Shown here: positions 1 to 8,902 of the stretch, one piece after another | Layout: every line of letters begins with the position of its first letter | Numbering within the stretch: the first letter of the stretch is position 1 | Assembly (NCBI RefSeq): GCF_004349055.1 | Contig: NZ_SMKX01000051.1 | Location: 1-50,982 of the forward strand | DNA: 50,982 nucleotides | Reading direction: 5' to 3' | Source: Kribbella antibiotica | Lineage (GTDB): Bacteria > Actinomycetota > Actinomycetes > Propionibacteriales > Kribbellaceae | Made by a program: the position numbers and the translations under genes | Notes under the pieces: generated by a model | Databases searched by the model: none | What the model was told of the DNA's origin: nothing | Seen by the model: only the letters and a program-made list of their open reading frames with translations

Positions 1-18
1 GCTACAGAGGGTGCACGG

Positions 19-1071
19 GTGGGGAACTCGGCGCTGGAGTTTGCGGTGCTGGCACATCTGGAGGGGGCAGCGCTGATTCAGGCTGAGCTGGCCAGGCGAG
101 CTGGGGTGTCGGAGGCGGCTGTGCAGTTGGTGCTTGATCCGATGGTCGCGCGTGGGTTTGTGGTGCGCCAGCCGCAGGGGGCTGAGCCGGCGACTTTCCG
201 GTTGACGATGACTGGTGTGAAGCGGCTGAAGGGTCACCGCGAGTACTCCGAGGCGCGGGCCGGGCAGGAGTGGCGCAGGGAGCCGAGCGAGGAGCCAGAA
301 GGCTCGCAGGAGCCGCGGCTGACCTGGACCTGGGCGGGTGAAACACCGCCGCCGCAGCAAGGCAATCCGGCGCTGGAGCAGGCGTTGATCGAGCAGTTGG
401 AACACACTGCGATGGCCGAGGCCGAGCTGGTACGACGGACCGGTGCGCCGGCGAACGACGTACAGGCGGCTCTCGACAAGCTGGTGGCGGAGACCTTCGT
501 CTGGCGTCAGCAACACGACGACCGGCCTACCGAGTACGAGTTGACCGAAGGCGGAGTCGGGCGGCTGAAGCTGGTCCGCGAGTTCGCTGAGTCGCCGATG
601 AGCGCAATGGGAAAGGTGCTGGGTGCAGCGGCGACGCAGGCCGTGCGGGGACGCCGCCGTCCGGTCGCTGTGGTCCGTGCGTCGAGACGGCGGCTGAGTG
701 ACAGCGAGCGGGAGGCGTGCTCCACCGCGCTGGCTGAGCAGTTCGGAGCCGGGCGGATCGACATCAGCGAGCTACACCGCCGGACAGACCTGTTGTACGC
801 CGCGACGACTCGCAACGATCTCGGTGCCGTCTTCGAAGGCCTGCCGAGCCCGTCGCTGGACCAGGAACCGGCGGGGAAGCCCGCTCCCGGGTGGCGATCA
901 GGGGCGGCAGGCTGTACGTCCCTCGTCTCGGTGTTCTTCGGCCTGATGGGGCTGGCGCTGATCAACGGTCACGACGACGTAGATGATGTTGTGTTCGGCC
1001 TGCTGCTTGTCGGCGGAGCGGTGGTGTGGAACTACCTGGTCTGGTCCTGGGCCCGGCGCAGGGTGAATTAG
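19..1071 (+). CDS. Duplicated winged-helix protein with DUF1707-like segment and two C-terminal membrane helices
   Basis: Function is not known. About 350 residues from a GTG start. The first 75 residues and residues 116-195 look like two copies of a MarR-like winged-helix unit, each with a helix resembling 'AELARRAGVSEAAVQ' followed by a 'TxxGVxRLK' end. Residues 228-275 resemble the short DUF1707 domain (RLSDSEREA...GRIDISELHRR) often found N-terminal to small actinobacterial membrane proteins. Two hydrophobic segments at about 300-345 suggest membrane anchoring. The reading frame is open back to base 1, so the true start may lie outside the window and the gene may be 5'-truncated. The GNAT gene follows after only 3 bases, so the two are probably co-transcribed. 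A membrane-tethered regulator is a guess from the domain mix. Confidence 0.6.
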   Translation: MGNSALEFAVLAHLEGAALIQAELARRAGVSEAAVQLVLDPMVARGFVVRQPQGAEPATFRLTMTGVKRLKGHREYSEARAGQEWRREPSEEPEGSQEPRLTWTWAGETPPPQQGNPALEQALIEQLEHTAMAEAELVRRTGAPANDVQAALDKLVAETFVWRQQHDDRPTEYELTEGGVGRLKLVREFAESPMSAMGKVLGAAATQAVRGRRRPVAVVRASRRRLSDSEREACSTALAEQFGAGRIDISELHRRTDLLYAATTRNDLGAVFEGLPSPSLDQEPAGKPAPGWRSGAAGCTSLVSVFFGLMGLALINGHDDVDDVVFGLLLVGGAVVWNYLVWSWARRRVN

Positions 1072-1074
1072 CCT

Positions 1075-1623
1075 GTGGGCGTGGAGCCTGTGTTGCGGTT
1101 GGCGGTGCGCGCGGACAGTGCCGCAGTGGCGGAGCTGGGACGGGCATCGGTGCTAGAGCTCTTCCCGGCGTTCCATAGCGCGGTTGAGACCGCCAGTGCG
1201 GCCGAGCACATCACCACGCTGGACCCAGCGCTCATCGACGACGGCACCTACTACGTGCACGAGGTCAACGGCGAGATCGTGGCCTGTGGCGGGTGGAGCC
1301 GACGCAACAAGCTCTTCAACGCCAGTACGGCGGGAGCTGACGACAGACTCCTGGATCCGGCGACCGAGCCGGCTCGGATCCGCGCCATGTTCGTCCGCAG
1401 CGACTGGACGCGACGTGGACTCGCCCGGGCGATTCTGACCGCCTGCACCGACGCTGCGCGAGCTGAGGGGTTCACCCGGCTCGCGCTGATGGCAACGCTG
1501 CCCGGAGTGCCGCTGTACAAGGCTTTCGGGTTCACCGAGGTAGCCCCCGCCGAGCTGCCGATGCCGGACGGCGTGACGCTGGCCGGCGTAGCGATGGAAC
1601 GATCGATCGAGGAGACCCCATGA
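1075..1623 (+). CDS. GNAT-family N-acetyltransferase
   Basis: About 182 residues from a GTG start, the usual size for a single-domain GNAT acetyltransferase, which moves an acetyl group from acetyl-CoA to an amine. The central acetyl-CoA binding strand-loop-helix is visible as 'IRAMFVRSDWTRRGLARAIL' at about residues 102-121 (the R-x-x-G-x-G/A type loop), followed by 'LALMATLPGVPLYKAFGF', typical of GNAT motif B. An N-terminal extension holds an 'ALIDDGTYYVHEVNGEIVACGGW' beta region. The last four bases overlap the start of the bicupin gene (ATGA), so translation of the two is probably coupled. The acceptor substrate cannot be told from sequence. Confidence 0.85.
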   Translation: MGVEPVLRLAVRADSAAVAELGRASVLELFPAFHSAVETASAAEHITTLDPALIDDGTYYVHEVNGEIVACGGWSRRNKLFNASTAGADDRLLDPATEPARIRAMFVRSDWTRRGLARAILTACTDAARAEGFTRLALMATLPGVPLYKAFGFTEVAPAELPMPDGVTLAGVAMERSIEETP

Positions 1624-2264
1624 CTGCAGGCACCACCGTCACCGCCCCCGACGGCACCGAGGTTGTCCTCGGTGAGATCGGGACCAGCGTCCTGCTGAAG
1701 AACGACCGCGTCCGCGTCTGGGAGGTCTCGCTGGCCCCCGGGGAGGCGCAGGGCTGGCACCTGCACCACAACCCGTACGTCGTCCTGTGCCTGTCCACCT
1801 CCCCTTGTCACATGGACTGGTTGGACGGGAGCGCTGCACGCGAGCTGAGCGAGACGGTCGGTGGTTCCGTCTACCGCCCGGTGTCCCCGGTGCACATGCT
1901 CACCAACGACGGCGATGTGCCGTACCTGAACCGGCTGATCGAGCTCCTGGACCTCGGCGAAGAGGCGTCCGGTCAGCCGTGTACTGCCGTAGACACCGCC
2001 GAGGCCGGGTTCAACGAAGAGGCCCCGACCAAGGTGGTCGTCGACGAGGACGACGTACGGGTGCAGCACGTGACTCCGGACGCGGGGGAGTCCTACACCT
2101 GGCACACCGGCGCCTACCCGGCGCTGGTGGTTGACCTGGACCTGGCGAACCCGGACGTGACCTACCTCGAGCCTGGCGAGAGCTACACGCTCCCCGTCAA
2201 GCCGGAGCGCACGTCCGGCTTCAACCTGGTCGAGCTCCGCTACTACAGCAGCGCGCGCACCTGA
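1620..2264 (+). CDS. Cupin-domain (bicupin-like) protein
   Basis: 214 residues with two cupin-like halves. The first half has the metal-ligand pattern 'WHLHHNPYVV' at about residues 41-50. The second half repeats the fold (ESYTWHTGAYPALVV...), with weaker ligands. Small cupins of this type bind a divalent metal and act as dioxygenases, isomerases or sugar epimerases, so no specific reaction can be named. The start codon overlaps the GNAT stop by four bases. The 3' end overlaps the 3' end of the convergent dhaM gene by 22 bases, leaving no room for a conventional terminator between them. Confidence 0.75.
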   Translation: MTAGTTVTAPDGTEVVLGEIGTSVLLKNDRVRVWEVSLAPGEAQGWHLHHNPYVVLCLSTSPCHMDWLDGSAARELSETVGGSVYRPVSPVHMLTNDGDVPYLNRLIELLDLGEEASGQPCTAVDTAEAGFNEEAPTKVVVDEDDVRVQHVTPDAGESYTWHTGAYPALVVDLDLANPDVTYLEPGESYTLPVKPERTSGFNLVELRYYSSART

Positions 2265-4597
2265 TCCCCATCGCGCGCAGCCAGCACTGCGGCGGTGTCG
2301 ATCAGTCTGAGATCGGCCTGCCGCAGCCTGGCCTTCACCAAGGGCACCTGCGGCGCGATAGCACTCAACTCGTGCACACCTAGCGCAGCGAGGATGACGG
2401 CAGCCTGCGGGTTGCTGGCCAGGTCACCACACACTCCCACCGGTACGCCGGCGTTGCGGACGACATGATCGACCAGCTGCAGCACGGCCGGGTCCAGCCC
2501 GTCTGCCAGTGCAGCCACGGCCGGATTGGTCCGGTCGGTCGCGGTGACGTACTGCGTGAGGTCGTTCGTCCCGATGCTGACGAAGTCCAGGTCTGCGGTC
2601 AGCGTGGCAACCCGCAGCGCGGCCGCGGGCACCTCGATCATGATGCCGACCTTCAGGCCGTCCGGGCGTGGTCCGAGCTCGTCCAGTGCCCAGGCGACCT
2701 CGTCGGCGGTGGTGACCATCGGGAACATCACGTGCACGGGGATCTCGGCCGCGATCTGCCGGACCGCCTCGAGCTGGTCGCGGAGCAGCTCCGGTCGCCG
2801 CCGGAAGGCTCGCAGTCCGCGCTCGCCGAGGAACGGGTTGTCCTCGTGGTCCAGCGGCAGGAACGGCAGCGGCTTGTCGCCGCCGACGTCCCACGTGCGG
2901 ATCGTGATTGGCTTGCCCGGTAGCGCCGCGGCCACCGCCCGGAACGCCTCGACCTGCTCGGCAACGGTCGGCGCTGTACGGCGACCGCCGAACAGCAGCT
3001 CGGTCCGCACCAGCCCGGATCCCTCCGCGCCTCGCACCGCGAGCGCATCCTGCACCGTTCCGACGTTCACCAGCACTGCGACCGTGCGGCCGTCGATGGT
3101 CACGGCCGGCAACTCCGCCTCGGTGGCCGCTTCCTCCTGCTCGGCCACGCGCTCCGCGATCGTCGCCCGGACCTGCTCCACATCGGGCTCGATCTCGAAC
3201 GAGCCCTTGCGGTTGTCGAACGCAACGATCGCGCCGGCCGGCACGTCCACGTCGCCGATCCCGGTGATCAAGGGGATCCCGCGAGACCGAGCCACGATCA
3301 CACCGTGCCCAGTGGCTCCGGCCGCCCGCACCGCAACGCCCGCGAACCGCTGTCCGTCCAGCATCGCCGCCGTCGCCGCATCCAACTCCGGTACGACGAG
3401 GATGGCGGGCTGGTCGGCCTCGATCTCGATCGGGCTGTCCTCGGTGGTGCCGGTCAGGTGCCGCAACACCCGATCACGCACCGCCCGAACGTCCTGGGCG
3501 CGCTCCCGCTGGTACGCATCGTGCAGCTGCTCGAACCGCTCCGCGAGCCGGTCGAAAACCAACTGCCAGACATTCACCGCCGACGCCCCGCGAACCAGGA
3601 CCTCGCGAATCTCCTTCAGTTGCTGCCGATCGGTCAGCAGCGCCAGCTGCGCCTCGAAGATCCCAGCGAGGTCCGGACTCGCATCGCGCAGCCTCCGCAG
3701 CTCCTCGGCGACCGCCTCGACCGCTGCTTCCAAGCGTGCCGACTCGTTGTCACCGGCAACATATCCGCTGACATCGACGAGACCGCTGGCAAGCACCGCA
3801 GGACCGAACGCGACGTCCAGTCCGGAACCGCCGTGGTCTCCCTCGGCCGCGCCCAAGCGCGCCGGGAAACGGGCCGGCTCGTCGTCCCCGAAGTTCTCCG
3901 TGGCCAGATCCTGGATCGCGGCCAGGGCTGCCTCCGCCTCCGGACCTTCGGCAGCGAACCGCAGCAGGTGCCCACGGATCGCGTTCAGCGTCGCAACCAT
4001 GCTGAGACTGCCCGCGTCGACCGGCCCGTGATCGGTGTCCACATCAGTCACCGTGACCCGGGCGTCGAAGGTGTTCACCAGCCCGACGAGTCGCGCCGCC
4101 GGACGTGCATGCAGCCCGTGCTGGTTGCTCACGACAACTTCAAGGCTTTGCCCGGACTCGACCGCAGCCACCGGCTCGGCAGCGGGGCCGTCGCCGAGGT
4201 GTTCCTGCTTCCCCGCCAATCCACGCTCAGCCTCAGCAGCGACCGCGTCCAGTGACGCACCGGTCGACGCGGTCACAACCGCCGCAATCAAACCCTCCAC
4301 CAGTGGAGCGCTCGTCAGTCGAACCCGCTGAGCCACCTCAGAATCGATGAACTCCAGCGCCAGCTCAGCGCTCAGCACCGCGCTACCCAGATCAAGCAGA
4401 ACCAGTACGCCGTCCGCCGAGTCCGCCGCCGCAATTGCTTCAGACACGGCAACCGCGTCCGTGCCGAACGTCGTCTCGTCCAGCCCGGCCGCCACGACAA
4501 TCGCCGGTCGATTGCCATCAGCAACCATCTCGGACGCGAGGCCGACGGCCGCCGTCGCCAGTGCGTGGCTGTGCGAAACCACCACGATCCCGATCAT
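2243..4597 (-). CDS. dhaM: DhaM: multidomain PTS phosphoryl carrier (EIIA-DhaM, HPr, Enzyme I) for dihydroxyacetone kinase
   Basis: 784 residues carrying the whole phosphorelay that feeds dihydroxyacetone kinase from phosphoenolpyruvate. Residues 1-130 are the EIIA-like DhaM domain (MIGIVVVSHSHALA, with the phosphorylatable His in VSHSHA). Residues about 150-235 are HPr (QHGLHARPAARLV, active His in GLHARPA). Residues about 260-784 are Enzyme I, with the active-site His in 'GATGHGVIVARSRGIP' and the C-terminal 'VGVCGDLASNPQA' cysteine motif of the PEP-binding barrel. All key residues are present, so it looks functional. Its ATG overlaps the dhaL stop by four bases (ATGA). A full-length Enzyme I fusion means this operon could run without the general PTS proteins. 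Confidence 0.93.
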   Translation of the reverse strand: MIGIVVVSHSHALATAAVGLASEMVADGNRPAIVVAAGLDETTFGTDAVAVSEAIAAADSADGVLVLLDLGSAVLSAELALEFIDSEVAQRVRLTSAPLVEGLIAAVVTASTGASLDAVAAEAERGLAGKQEHLGDGPAAEPVAAVESGQSLEVVVSNQHGLHARPAARLVGLVNTFDARVTVTDVDTDHGPVDAGSLSMVATLNAIRGHLLRFAAEGPEAEAALAAIQDLATENFGDDEPARFPARLGAAEGDHGGSGLDVAFGPAVLASGLVDVSGYVAGDNESARLEAAVEAVAEELRRLRDASPDLAGIFEAQLALLTDRQQLKEIREVLVRGASAVNVWQLVFDRLAERFEQLHDAYQRERAQDVRAVRDRVLRHLTGTTEDSPIEIEADQPAILVVPELDAATAAMLDGQRFAGVAVRAAGATGHGVIVARSRGIPLITGIGDVDVPAGAIVAFDNRKGSFEIEPDVEQVRATIAERVAEQEEAATEAELPAVTIDGRTVAVLVNVGTVQDALAVRGAEGSGLVRTELLFGGRRTAPTVAEQVEAFRAVAAALPGKPITIRTWDVGGDKPLPFLPLDHEDNPFLGERGLRAFRRRPELLRDQLEAVRQIAAEIPVHVMFPMVTTADEVAWALDELGPRPDGLKVGIMIEVPAAALRVATLTADLDFVSIGTNDLTQYVTATDRTNPAVAALADGLDPAVLQLVDHVVRNAGVPVGVCGDLASNPQAAVILAALGVHELSAIAPQVPLVKARLRQADLRLIDTAAVLAARDGDQVRALL

Positions 4598-5229
4598 GCG
4601 AGCGTCCGTGCAGCCGACTCGAGCAACAGGGTGGTGCTCGTCGCGCCCGGATCCTGGTGACCGACGCTCCGCTCACCCAAGTAGCTCGCCCGACCCTTCC
4701 GCGCCTCCAGCGGCACGGTCGCGTCCCGCCCCTTCGCGGATGCCTCGGCGGCAGCGGTCAGAGCGGCCGCGAGATCACCTCCGCCGGCAACAGCAGTGTC
4801 ATACGCATCGAGAGCAGGCCCCCAGGCGTCGTACATGGTCTTGTCCCCAATCTCAGCCTTGCCGCGAGCCAGGATCCCACCGACACCGGCCCGTAGTCCC
4901 TCACCGATTGCCGCCGGCGTCAACTTGACACCCGCGAGCGCCGTACCGAAGCGCAAGAAAAACGTTCCGTACAACGGCCCACTGGCCCCGCCGACCTTGC
5001 TGACCAGCGTCATCCCCGCCTTCTTCAGCAGCTCGTCGACCGTGTCGAAAGAAGTCTCGTCCAGCACCGCCACCACGGCACCGAATCCACGATCCATGTT
5101 CGCGCCGTGATCCGCATCCCCGATCGCCGAGTCGAGCTCTGTGAGGTACGCCGCATTGTCGTGCAGCACCTGCGCGGAATCCCGCAGCCAGTCGGTGAAA
5201 CTCTCGACTTCCTTGCTCATATTTGACAT
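4594..5229 (-). CDS. dhaL: DhaL: ADP-binding subunit of PEP-dependent dihydroxyacetone kinase
   Basis: 211 residues, normal length for DhaL. The nucleotide/metal-binding signature 'DSAIGDADHGANM' lies at residues 32-44, followed by 'GGASGPLYGTFFLRFG'. DhaL carries ADP as a permanent cofactor, accepts phosphate from DhaM and passes it to dihydroxyacetone held by DhaK. A good ribosome site (AGGAGG at 5237-5242, 7 bases upstream) supports this ATG; another ATG three codons in is possible. In the usual operon dhaL directly follows dhaK. Here about 1.3 kb holding an opposite-strand tnpB element separates them, so the supply of dhaL and dhaM message may depend on read-through across the element or on a new promoter. 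Confidence 0.93.
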   Translation of the reverse strand: MSNMSKEVESFTDWLRDSAQVLHDNAAYLTELDSAIGDADHGANMDRGFGAVVAVLDETSFDTVDELLKKAGMTLVSKVGGASGPLYGTFFLRFGTALAGVKLTPAAIGEGLRAGVGGILARGKAEIGDKTMYDAWGPALDAYDTAVAGGGDLAAALTAAAEASAKGRDATVPLEARKGRASYLGERSVGHQDPGATSTTLLLESAARTLA

Positions 5230-5325
5230 CGCGAGACCTCCTCAGCTTCCGACGAAGAGGAGATCCGCGACTTCCTCCCTTCCAAAAGTTCGGAACTGTC
5301 GGTCCCGGATGATTAGCTCGGAGCC

Positions 5326-6522
5326 GTGTCCCGGTTCCGTCTGTATCCAACGACCGAACAAGCCGCTGCCCTGCTTGCGCAGTGCGGCCATGCTCGGTTT
5401 GTGTGGAATCTCGCCCTCGAACAGTGGTCGATGTGGACTCGTGACAAGCCACCCGCGCCGAGTCATGGTGAACGATGTCGGCAGTTGACCACCGCGCGGG
5501 CCGCCTTTGGGTGGCTGCGCGAGGGTTCGCAGACTGTGCAACAGCAAGCTCTCCGAGATTTTGATCAGGCCGTGAGGGACTTCTACTCCAGGACTCATGG
5601 GCGCCCGACGTGGCGCAAGGCCGGCCAGCATGAAGGATTCCGCATTACCGGCAACCAGGCGTCGCGTGTGATCAAGCTGAATCGGAAGTGGAGAGCGGTG
5701 AACGTCCCGAAGGTTGGATGGGTTCGCTTCCGGGCATCTCGCGAGGTCCCGCCTGCACGGTCGTACCGAGTGACCCATGATCGCGTCGGCCGCTGGCACA
5801 TCGCCTTCGCATGGGTTCCACCGGTCATTCAGGCGCCCGGAAACGACGCGGTCGTCGGGGTGGATCGTGGCGTCGCCGTGTCTGCGGCCCTGTCGACTGG
5901 GGAGCTCTTGCAATGTCCTGAGCTTTCGCGGGCGGAGAAAGACCGACTGATCCATCTGCAGCGTCGTCTCGCCCGGAGCCGTCGCGGTTCCCATCGCCGT
6001 GCTCGGCTGAAAGCTGCGATTGCGAAGTTTTATGCTCGCGCAGCTGATCGGCGCAAGGATTGGGTGGAGAAACTCAGTACTGACCTCGCACGTCGGTTCG
6101 ACGTAGTCCGCGTCGAGGACCTCCATGTCGCTCAGATGACCAGGAGGGCCAAGCCCAAGCCTGATATCGAGCGGCCGGGCCACTACCTCCGAAATGGTCG
6201 TAGGGCAAAAGCTGGTCTCAACCGTGGGATCTTGAACAATGCGTGGGGGCAGTTGTTGATTCGATTGGAGCAGAAGGCACCGGGGCGTGTCCAGAAGATA
6301 CCAGCAGCGTACACATCGCAGACCTGCCACGTCTGTGGGCACTGCACAGCGAGAAACCGTGAGAGCCAAGCGCGTTTCCGCTGTGTGGCCTGTGGACTGG
6401 TGGCGAACGCGGACACCAATGCAGCACTCAACATCGCGGCCGGACGGGCCGTCAGCGCACGCAGAGAGGCGCCTTTCAGGGCCTCGCCGAAGCGTGAACC
6501 TCAACCGGCTACCTCCGTGTAG
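5326..6522 (+). CDS. tnpB: TnpB, IS605-family RNA-guided DNA endonuclease
   Basis: 398 residues, full length for TnpB, from a GTG start a few codons after an in-frame stop (TAG at 5314-5316). It starts with 'RFRLYPTTEQ', the typical N-terminus. The RuvC catalytic acids are all present: D180 in 'VVGVDRGVAVSA', E264 in 'VVRVEDLHV' and D363 in 'NADTNAALNIA'. The zinc ribbon is intact (C334/C337 in CHVCG and C353/C356 in CVACG). TnpB cuts DNA matching a guide at the 3' end of an omega RNA made from the element's right end, which helps keep the element in place. It is antisense to the dha operon. The intact catalytic residues suggest an active nuclease. Confidence 0.93.
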   Translation: MSRFRLYPTTEQAAALLAQCGHARFVWNLALEQWSMWTRDKPPAPSHGERCRQLTTARAAFGWLREGSQTVQQQALRDFDQAVRDFYSRTHGRPTWRKAGQHEGFRITGNQASRVIKLNRKWRAVNVPKVGWVRFRASREVPPARSYRVTHDRVGRWHIAFAWVPPVIQAPGNDAVVGVDRGVAVSAALSTGELLQCPELSRAEKDRLIHLQRRLARSRRGSHRRARLKAAIAKFYARAADRRKDWVEKLSTDLARRFDVVRVEDLHVAQMTRRAKPKPDIERPGHYLRNGRRAKAGLNRGILNNAWGQLLIRLEQKAPGRVQKIPAAYTSQTCHVCGHCTARNRESQARFRCVACGLVANADTNAALNIAAGRAVSARREAPFRASPKREPQPATSV

Positions 6523-6561
6523 TAGGTGAAATCCGCACCGTGAGGGGGCGGAGGACGTCAA
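6440..6561 (+). ncRNA. Putative omega (reRNA) scaffold at the right end of the tnpB element
   Basis: In IS605-type elements the guide scaffold comes from the tnpB 3' end plus the right end, and the guide is the flanking host sequence. Here a hairpin (TCCGC at 6532-6536 with GCGGA at 6548-6552, extended by inner CC/GG pairs) is followed by GGACGTCAA ending at 6561. By analogy the guide would begin at about 6562 and match the dhaK 3' end. The 5' limit given is arbitrary. Identification is by pattern and by established TnpB biology, not by alignment. Confidence 0.5.
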
Positions 6562-7562
6562 GCGCCCCACCGAAGGCCAGGCGTGTTGACGGGAGCGTCC
6601 CAGAGCCGGACCAGCTCGTCGTCAACTTTCAGGAGGGTGACCGAGCAGCCGGCCATCTCCAGTGAGGTGATGTAGTTGCCGACCAGCGAGCGGGCGACCG
6701 TGATCCCCGCGCGGTCCAGCAGTTGGGCCACCTCGTTGTACATCAGGTAGAGCTCGAGCAGCGGCGTACCGCCGAGTCCGTTGACAAAGGCAATGACCGA
6801 ATCGCCTTGTCCATAAGGAAGATCGGATAGAACCGGATCGACGAGCAGCGAGGCGATCTCGCGGGCCGGTGCCAGGGGCAACCGTCGGCGGCCGGGCTCG
6901 CCGTGGATGCCGATGCCCAGCTCCATCTCGGTCTCGGCCAGGTCGAACGTCGGCTTGCCCGCGGCCGGGACCGTGCAGGACGTCAGCGCCATGCCCATGC
7001 TGCGGCCGTTGTCGTTCACCTTCCGGGCCAGATCCGCGACCTCCTGCAGCGAGCGACCCTCTTCAGCGGCCGCGCCGACGATCTTCTCCAGCAGCACAGT
7101 GACGCCGACACCCCGCCGACCAGCCGTGTACAAGCTGTCCTGGACGGCGACGTCGTCGTTCGTCACCACCGACAGCACCTCGGTGCCGGTATCGGCCGCG
7201 GCCAGCTCGGCAGCCATCTCGAAGTTCATCACGTCGCCGGTGTAGTTCTTCACGATGTGCAGGACCCCGGCGCCCGTGTCGACAGCCTTGGTCGCGGCCA
7301 TCATCTGGTCCGGAACCGGCGAGGTGAACACCTCACCCGCGCACGCCGCGTCCAGCATCCCGAGCCCGACGAACCCGCCGTGCAGCGGCTCGTGCCCGGA
7401 CCCACCACCGGAGATCAGCCCGACCTTCCCCGGTCGCGGCGCCTCCTTGCGGTAGACGATCCGGTTCTCGTGGTCCACCCGCAGGCGGTCCGGGTGCGCC
7501 GCCGCCATCCCGAGCAGCGCTTCACTCACAACATCGGCAGGGTCGTTGATGAGCTTCTTCAT
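6558..7562 (-). CDS. dhaK: DhaK: dihydroxyacetone-binding subunit of PEP-dependent dihydroxyacetone kinase
   Basis: 334 residues from the ATG giving '[12 protein letters not shown]', the normal DhaK start; an ATG six codons upstream is less likely. DhaK holds dihydroxyacetone as a hemiaminal on a histidine while DhaL delivers phosphate. The glycine-rich '[19 protein letters not shown]' and the substrate-binding His in '[12 protein letters not shown]' are present. The protein ends at the expected place (…LRWGA). The stop codon (6558-6560) lies in the right-end sequence of the neighbouring tnpB element, so the insertion fell exactly at the end of the gene and apparently supplied or preserved the stop. 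The MFS gene lies 43 bases upstream on the same strand. Confidence 0.94.
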   Translation of the reverse strand: MKKLINDPADVVSEALLGMAAAHPDRLRVDHENRIVYRKEAPRPGKVGLISGGGSGHEPLHGGFVGLGMLDAACAGEVFTSPVPDQMMAATKAVDTGAGVLHIVKNYTGDVMNFEMAAELAAADTGTEVLSVVTNDDVAVQDSLYTAGRRGVGVTVLLEKIVGAAAEEGRSLQEVADLARKVNDNGRSMGMALTSCTVPAAGKPTFDLAETEMELGIGIHGEPGRRRLPLAPAREIASLLVDPVLSDLPYGQGDSVIAFVNGLGGTPLLELYLMYNEVAQLLDRAGITVARSLVGNYITSLEMAGCSVTLLKVDDELVRLWDAPVNTPGLRWGA

Positions 7563-7605
7563 ACCCCCATCTGAGCACACCGCCCGAAAGAACGGGAGAC
7601 CCGAA

Positions 7606-8835
7606 TCAGGCGGCTTCGACCTCGGACAGCAGCGGGATCGACCGGATCGATCGGCTCATCGTCAGCAGGACGGCACCCACCGCGAGCAGGCCGCCGAAAA
7701 TCAGCAACGCGTTCCGCGCGCCGAGCGTCCCGAGGAAGAGCCCACCGAGGAACGGCGCCAGCGGTGCGGCCGCGTTCGACAGGAACATGAACGCGCTCTG
7801 TGACCGGCCCTGCAGGTGGTCCGGCGTGATCAGCATCTGGTAGCCGAACAGCCCCGAATTCAGCGCCGGCAGCAGGAACATCGCGAACGCCGGCAACACG
7901 ATCAGTACGGCGGTCTGCGTGGTGGCCGCGGTGGCCGCGAAGGCGACCGTGATGATCCAGACGCCGACGAGCGTGATCTTCCCGGTGCTGAATCGCGCCA
8001 GCAGCCGCGGCGCCGCGATGGAGCCCGCGAGCCCGCCGACGCCCATCGCGGTCTCGAGGAGGCCGATCACGGGCGCGTGGACGCCGCGCTGCTGCATGCT
8101 GAGGATCAGCACCAGGATCGTTCCGGTCGCAGCGAAGTTGAGCAGGGTCGCGACCACGGCAATCGTGCGCAGAACGCGCTGGCGGAGGAGCCAGGCCAGC
8201 CCGGTCCGGATCGCCTTCAGCATCGGCTCGTGGGCCCCGCCCTCGGGCTTGGTGGCCGGCAGCGGGTGCCGGATCGTTGCAAGCATGAACGCCATCACCA
8301 GGTAGGAGACGGCGTCGACGGCGATCGGGAGCACCCGGCCGATGGAGTACAGCAGACCGCCCAGGGGCGCACCGGTCAGCGCGGCCACGTTCTGGCGGCC
8401 GTGGGCCGTGGCCAGCGCGGTGCTGAGGTGTTCCGGGGGCACGATCTGCCGGAGAGCAGCAGTCTCGGCCGGCATGAACAGGCTGTAGCCGACGCCGTTC
8501 AGCAGGCCGACCGCCATCAGATGCGGCAGCGTCAGGTGGTCCAGCCAGCCCGCTACTGCCACGGAGCCGAACAGGAACGCCCCGAGGAAGCTGTAGCCGA
8601 TCAGGATCTTGCGGCGACTCCACCGGTCCGCCAGAGCTCCGCCGGGTAATGCAGCGAGCAGAGAGCCGACAGCGGCCGCCGTACCGACGAGTCCTGCCTT
8701 GATGGGGGAGCCGGTGATGGCCATACCGAGCAGGGTGAAGACGAAGCCGCTCATTGAGGACCCGAGCGAGCTGACAGTCTGCCCGGTCAGCAGCTTCAGG
8801 TAGTCCCGGTTGTGAAACAGCCCCCGCGTTGCCAT
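7606..8835 (-). CDS. MFS transporter (multidrug/siderophore exporter type)
   Basis: 409 residues with about 12 hydrophobic segments. Cytoplasmic loop motif A of the major facilitator family is seen as '[18 protein letters not shown]' at about residues 63-80. The N-terminus '[22 protein letters not shown]' is typical of the MFS subgroup that includes EntS-like and macrolide exporters. It would sit in the cytoplasmic membrane and export a small molecule by proton antiport. The substrate cannot be told. It lies between the ECF sigma gene and dhaK, all on the minus strand, but neither neighbour explains it. Confidence 0.85.
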   Translation of the reverse strand: MATRGLFHNRDYLKLLTGQTVSSLGSSMSGFVFTLLGMAITGSPIKAGLVGTAAAVGSLLAALPGGALADRWSRRKILIGYSFLGAFLFGSVAVAGWLDHLTLPHLMAVGLLNGVGYSLFMPAETAALRQIVPPEHLSTALATAHGRQNVAALTGAPLGGLLYSIGRVLPIAVDAVSYLVMAFMLATIRHPLPATKPEGGAHEPMLKAIRTGLAWLLRQRVLRTIAVVATLLNFAATGTILVLILSMQQRGVHAPVIGLLETAMGVGGLAGSIAAPRLLARFSTGKITLVGVWIITVAFAATAATTQTAVLIVLPAFAMFLLPALNSGLFGYQMLITPDHLQGRSQSAFMFLSNAAAPLAPFLGGLFLGTLGARNALLIFGGLLAVGAVLLTMSRSIRSIPLLSEVEAA

Positions 8836-8902
8836 AGCGGTGAGGCTATGGCCGGCGGGGGCTAAGGGTCAGACCTTGCGGGCTGCACCTTCGTGCAAGT
8901 TC

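Larger units (their letters stand above)
5246..6561 (+). mobile_element. tnpB-only IS605/IS1341-type element inserted between dhaK and dhaL
   Basis: Everything between the dhaL ribosome site (5237-5242) and the dhaK stop (6558-6560) is occupied by tnpB plus short flanks, on the opposite strand to the operon. The right end carries a hairpin followed by GGACGTCAA at 6553-6561, which resembles the conserved right ends of actinobacterial IS605-type elements (hairpin then GGATGTCAA). No tnpA transposase is present, so movement would need a transposase in trans. The left boundary is only approximate; I could not identify the target motif with certainty. IS605-type elements do not make target duplications, and none was sought. 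Confidence 0.7.

Noticed and set aside
2526..4031. Long opposite-strand open frame of about 500 codons within dhaM
   Set aside because: Ser/Arg-rich composition and full overlap with a clearly recognisable DhaM. A normal antisense shadow in high-GC DNA.
5246..5325. Left-end hairpin and target motif of the tnpB element
   Set aside because: Several short partial pairings are possible, but none is convincing enough to define the left boundary.
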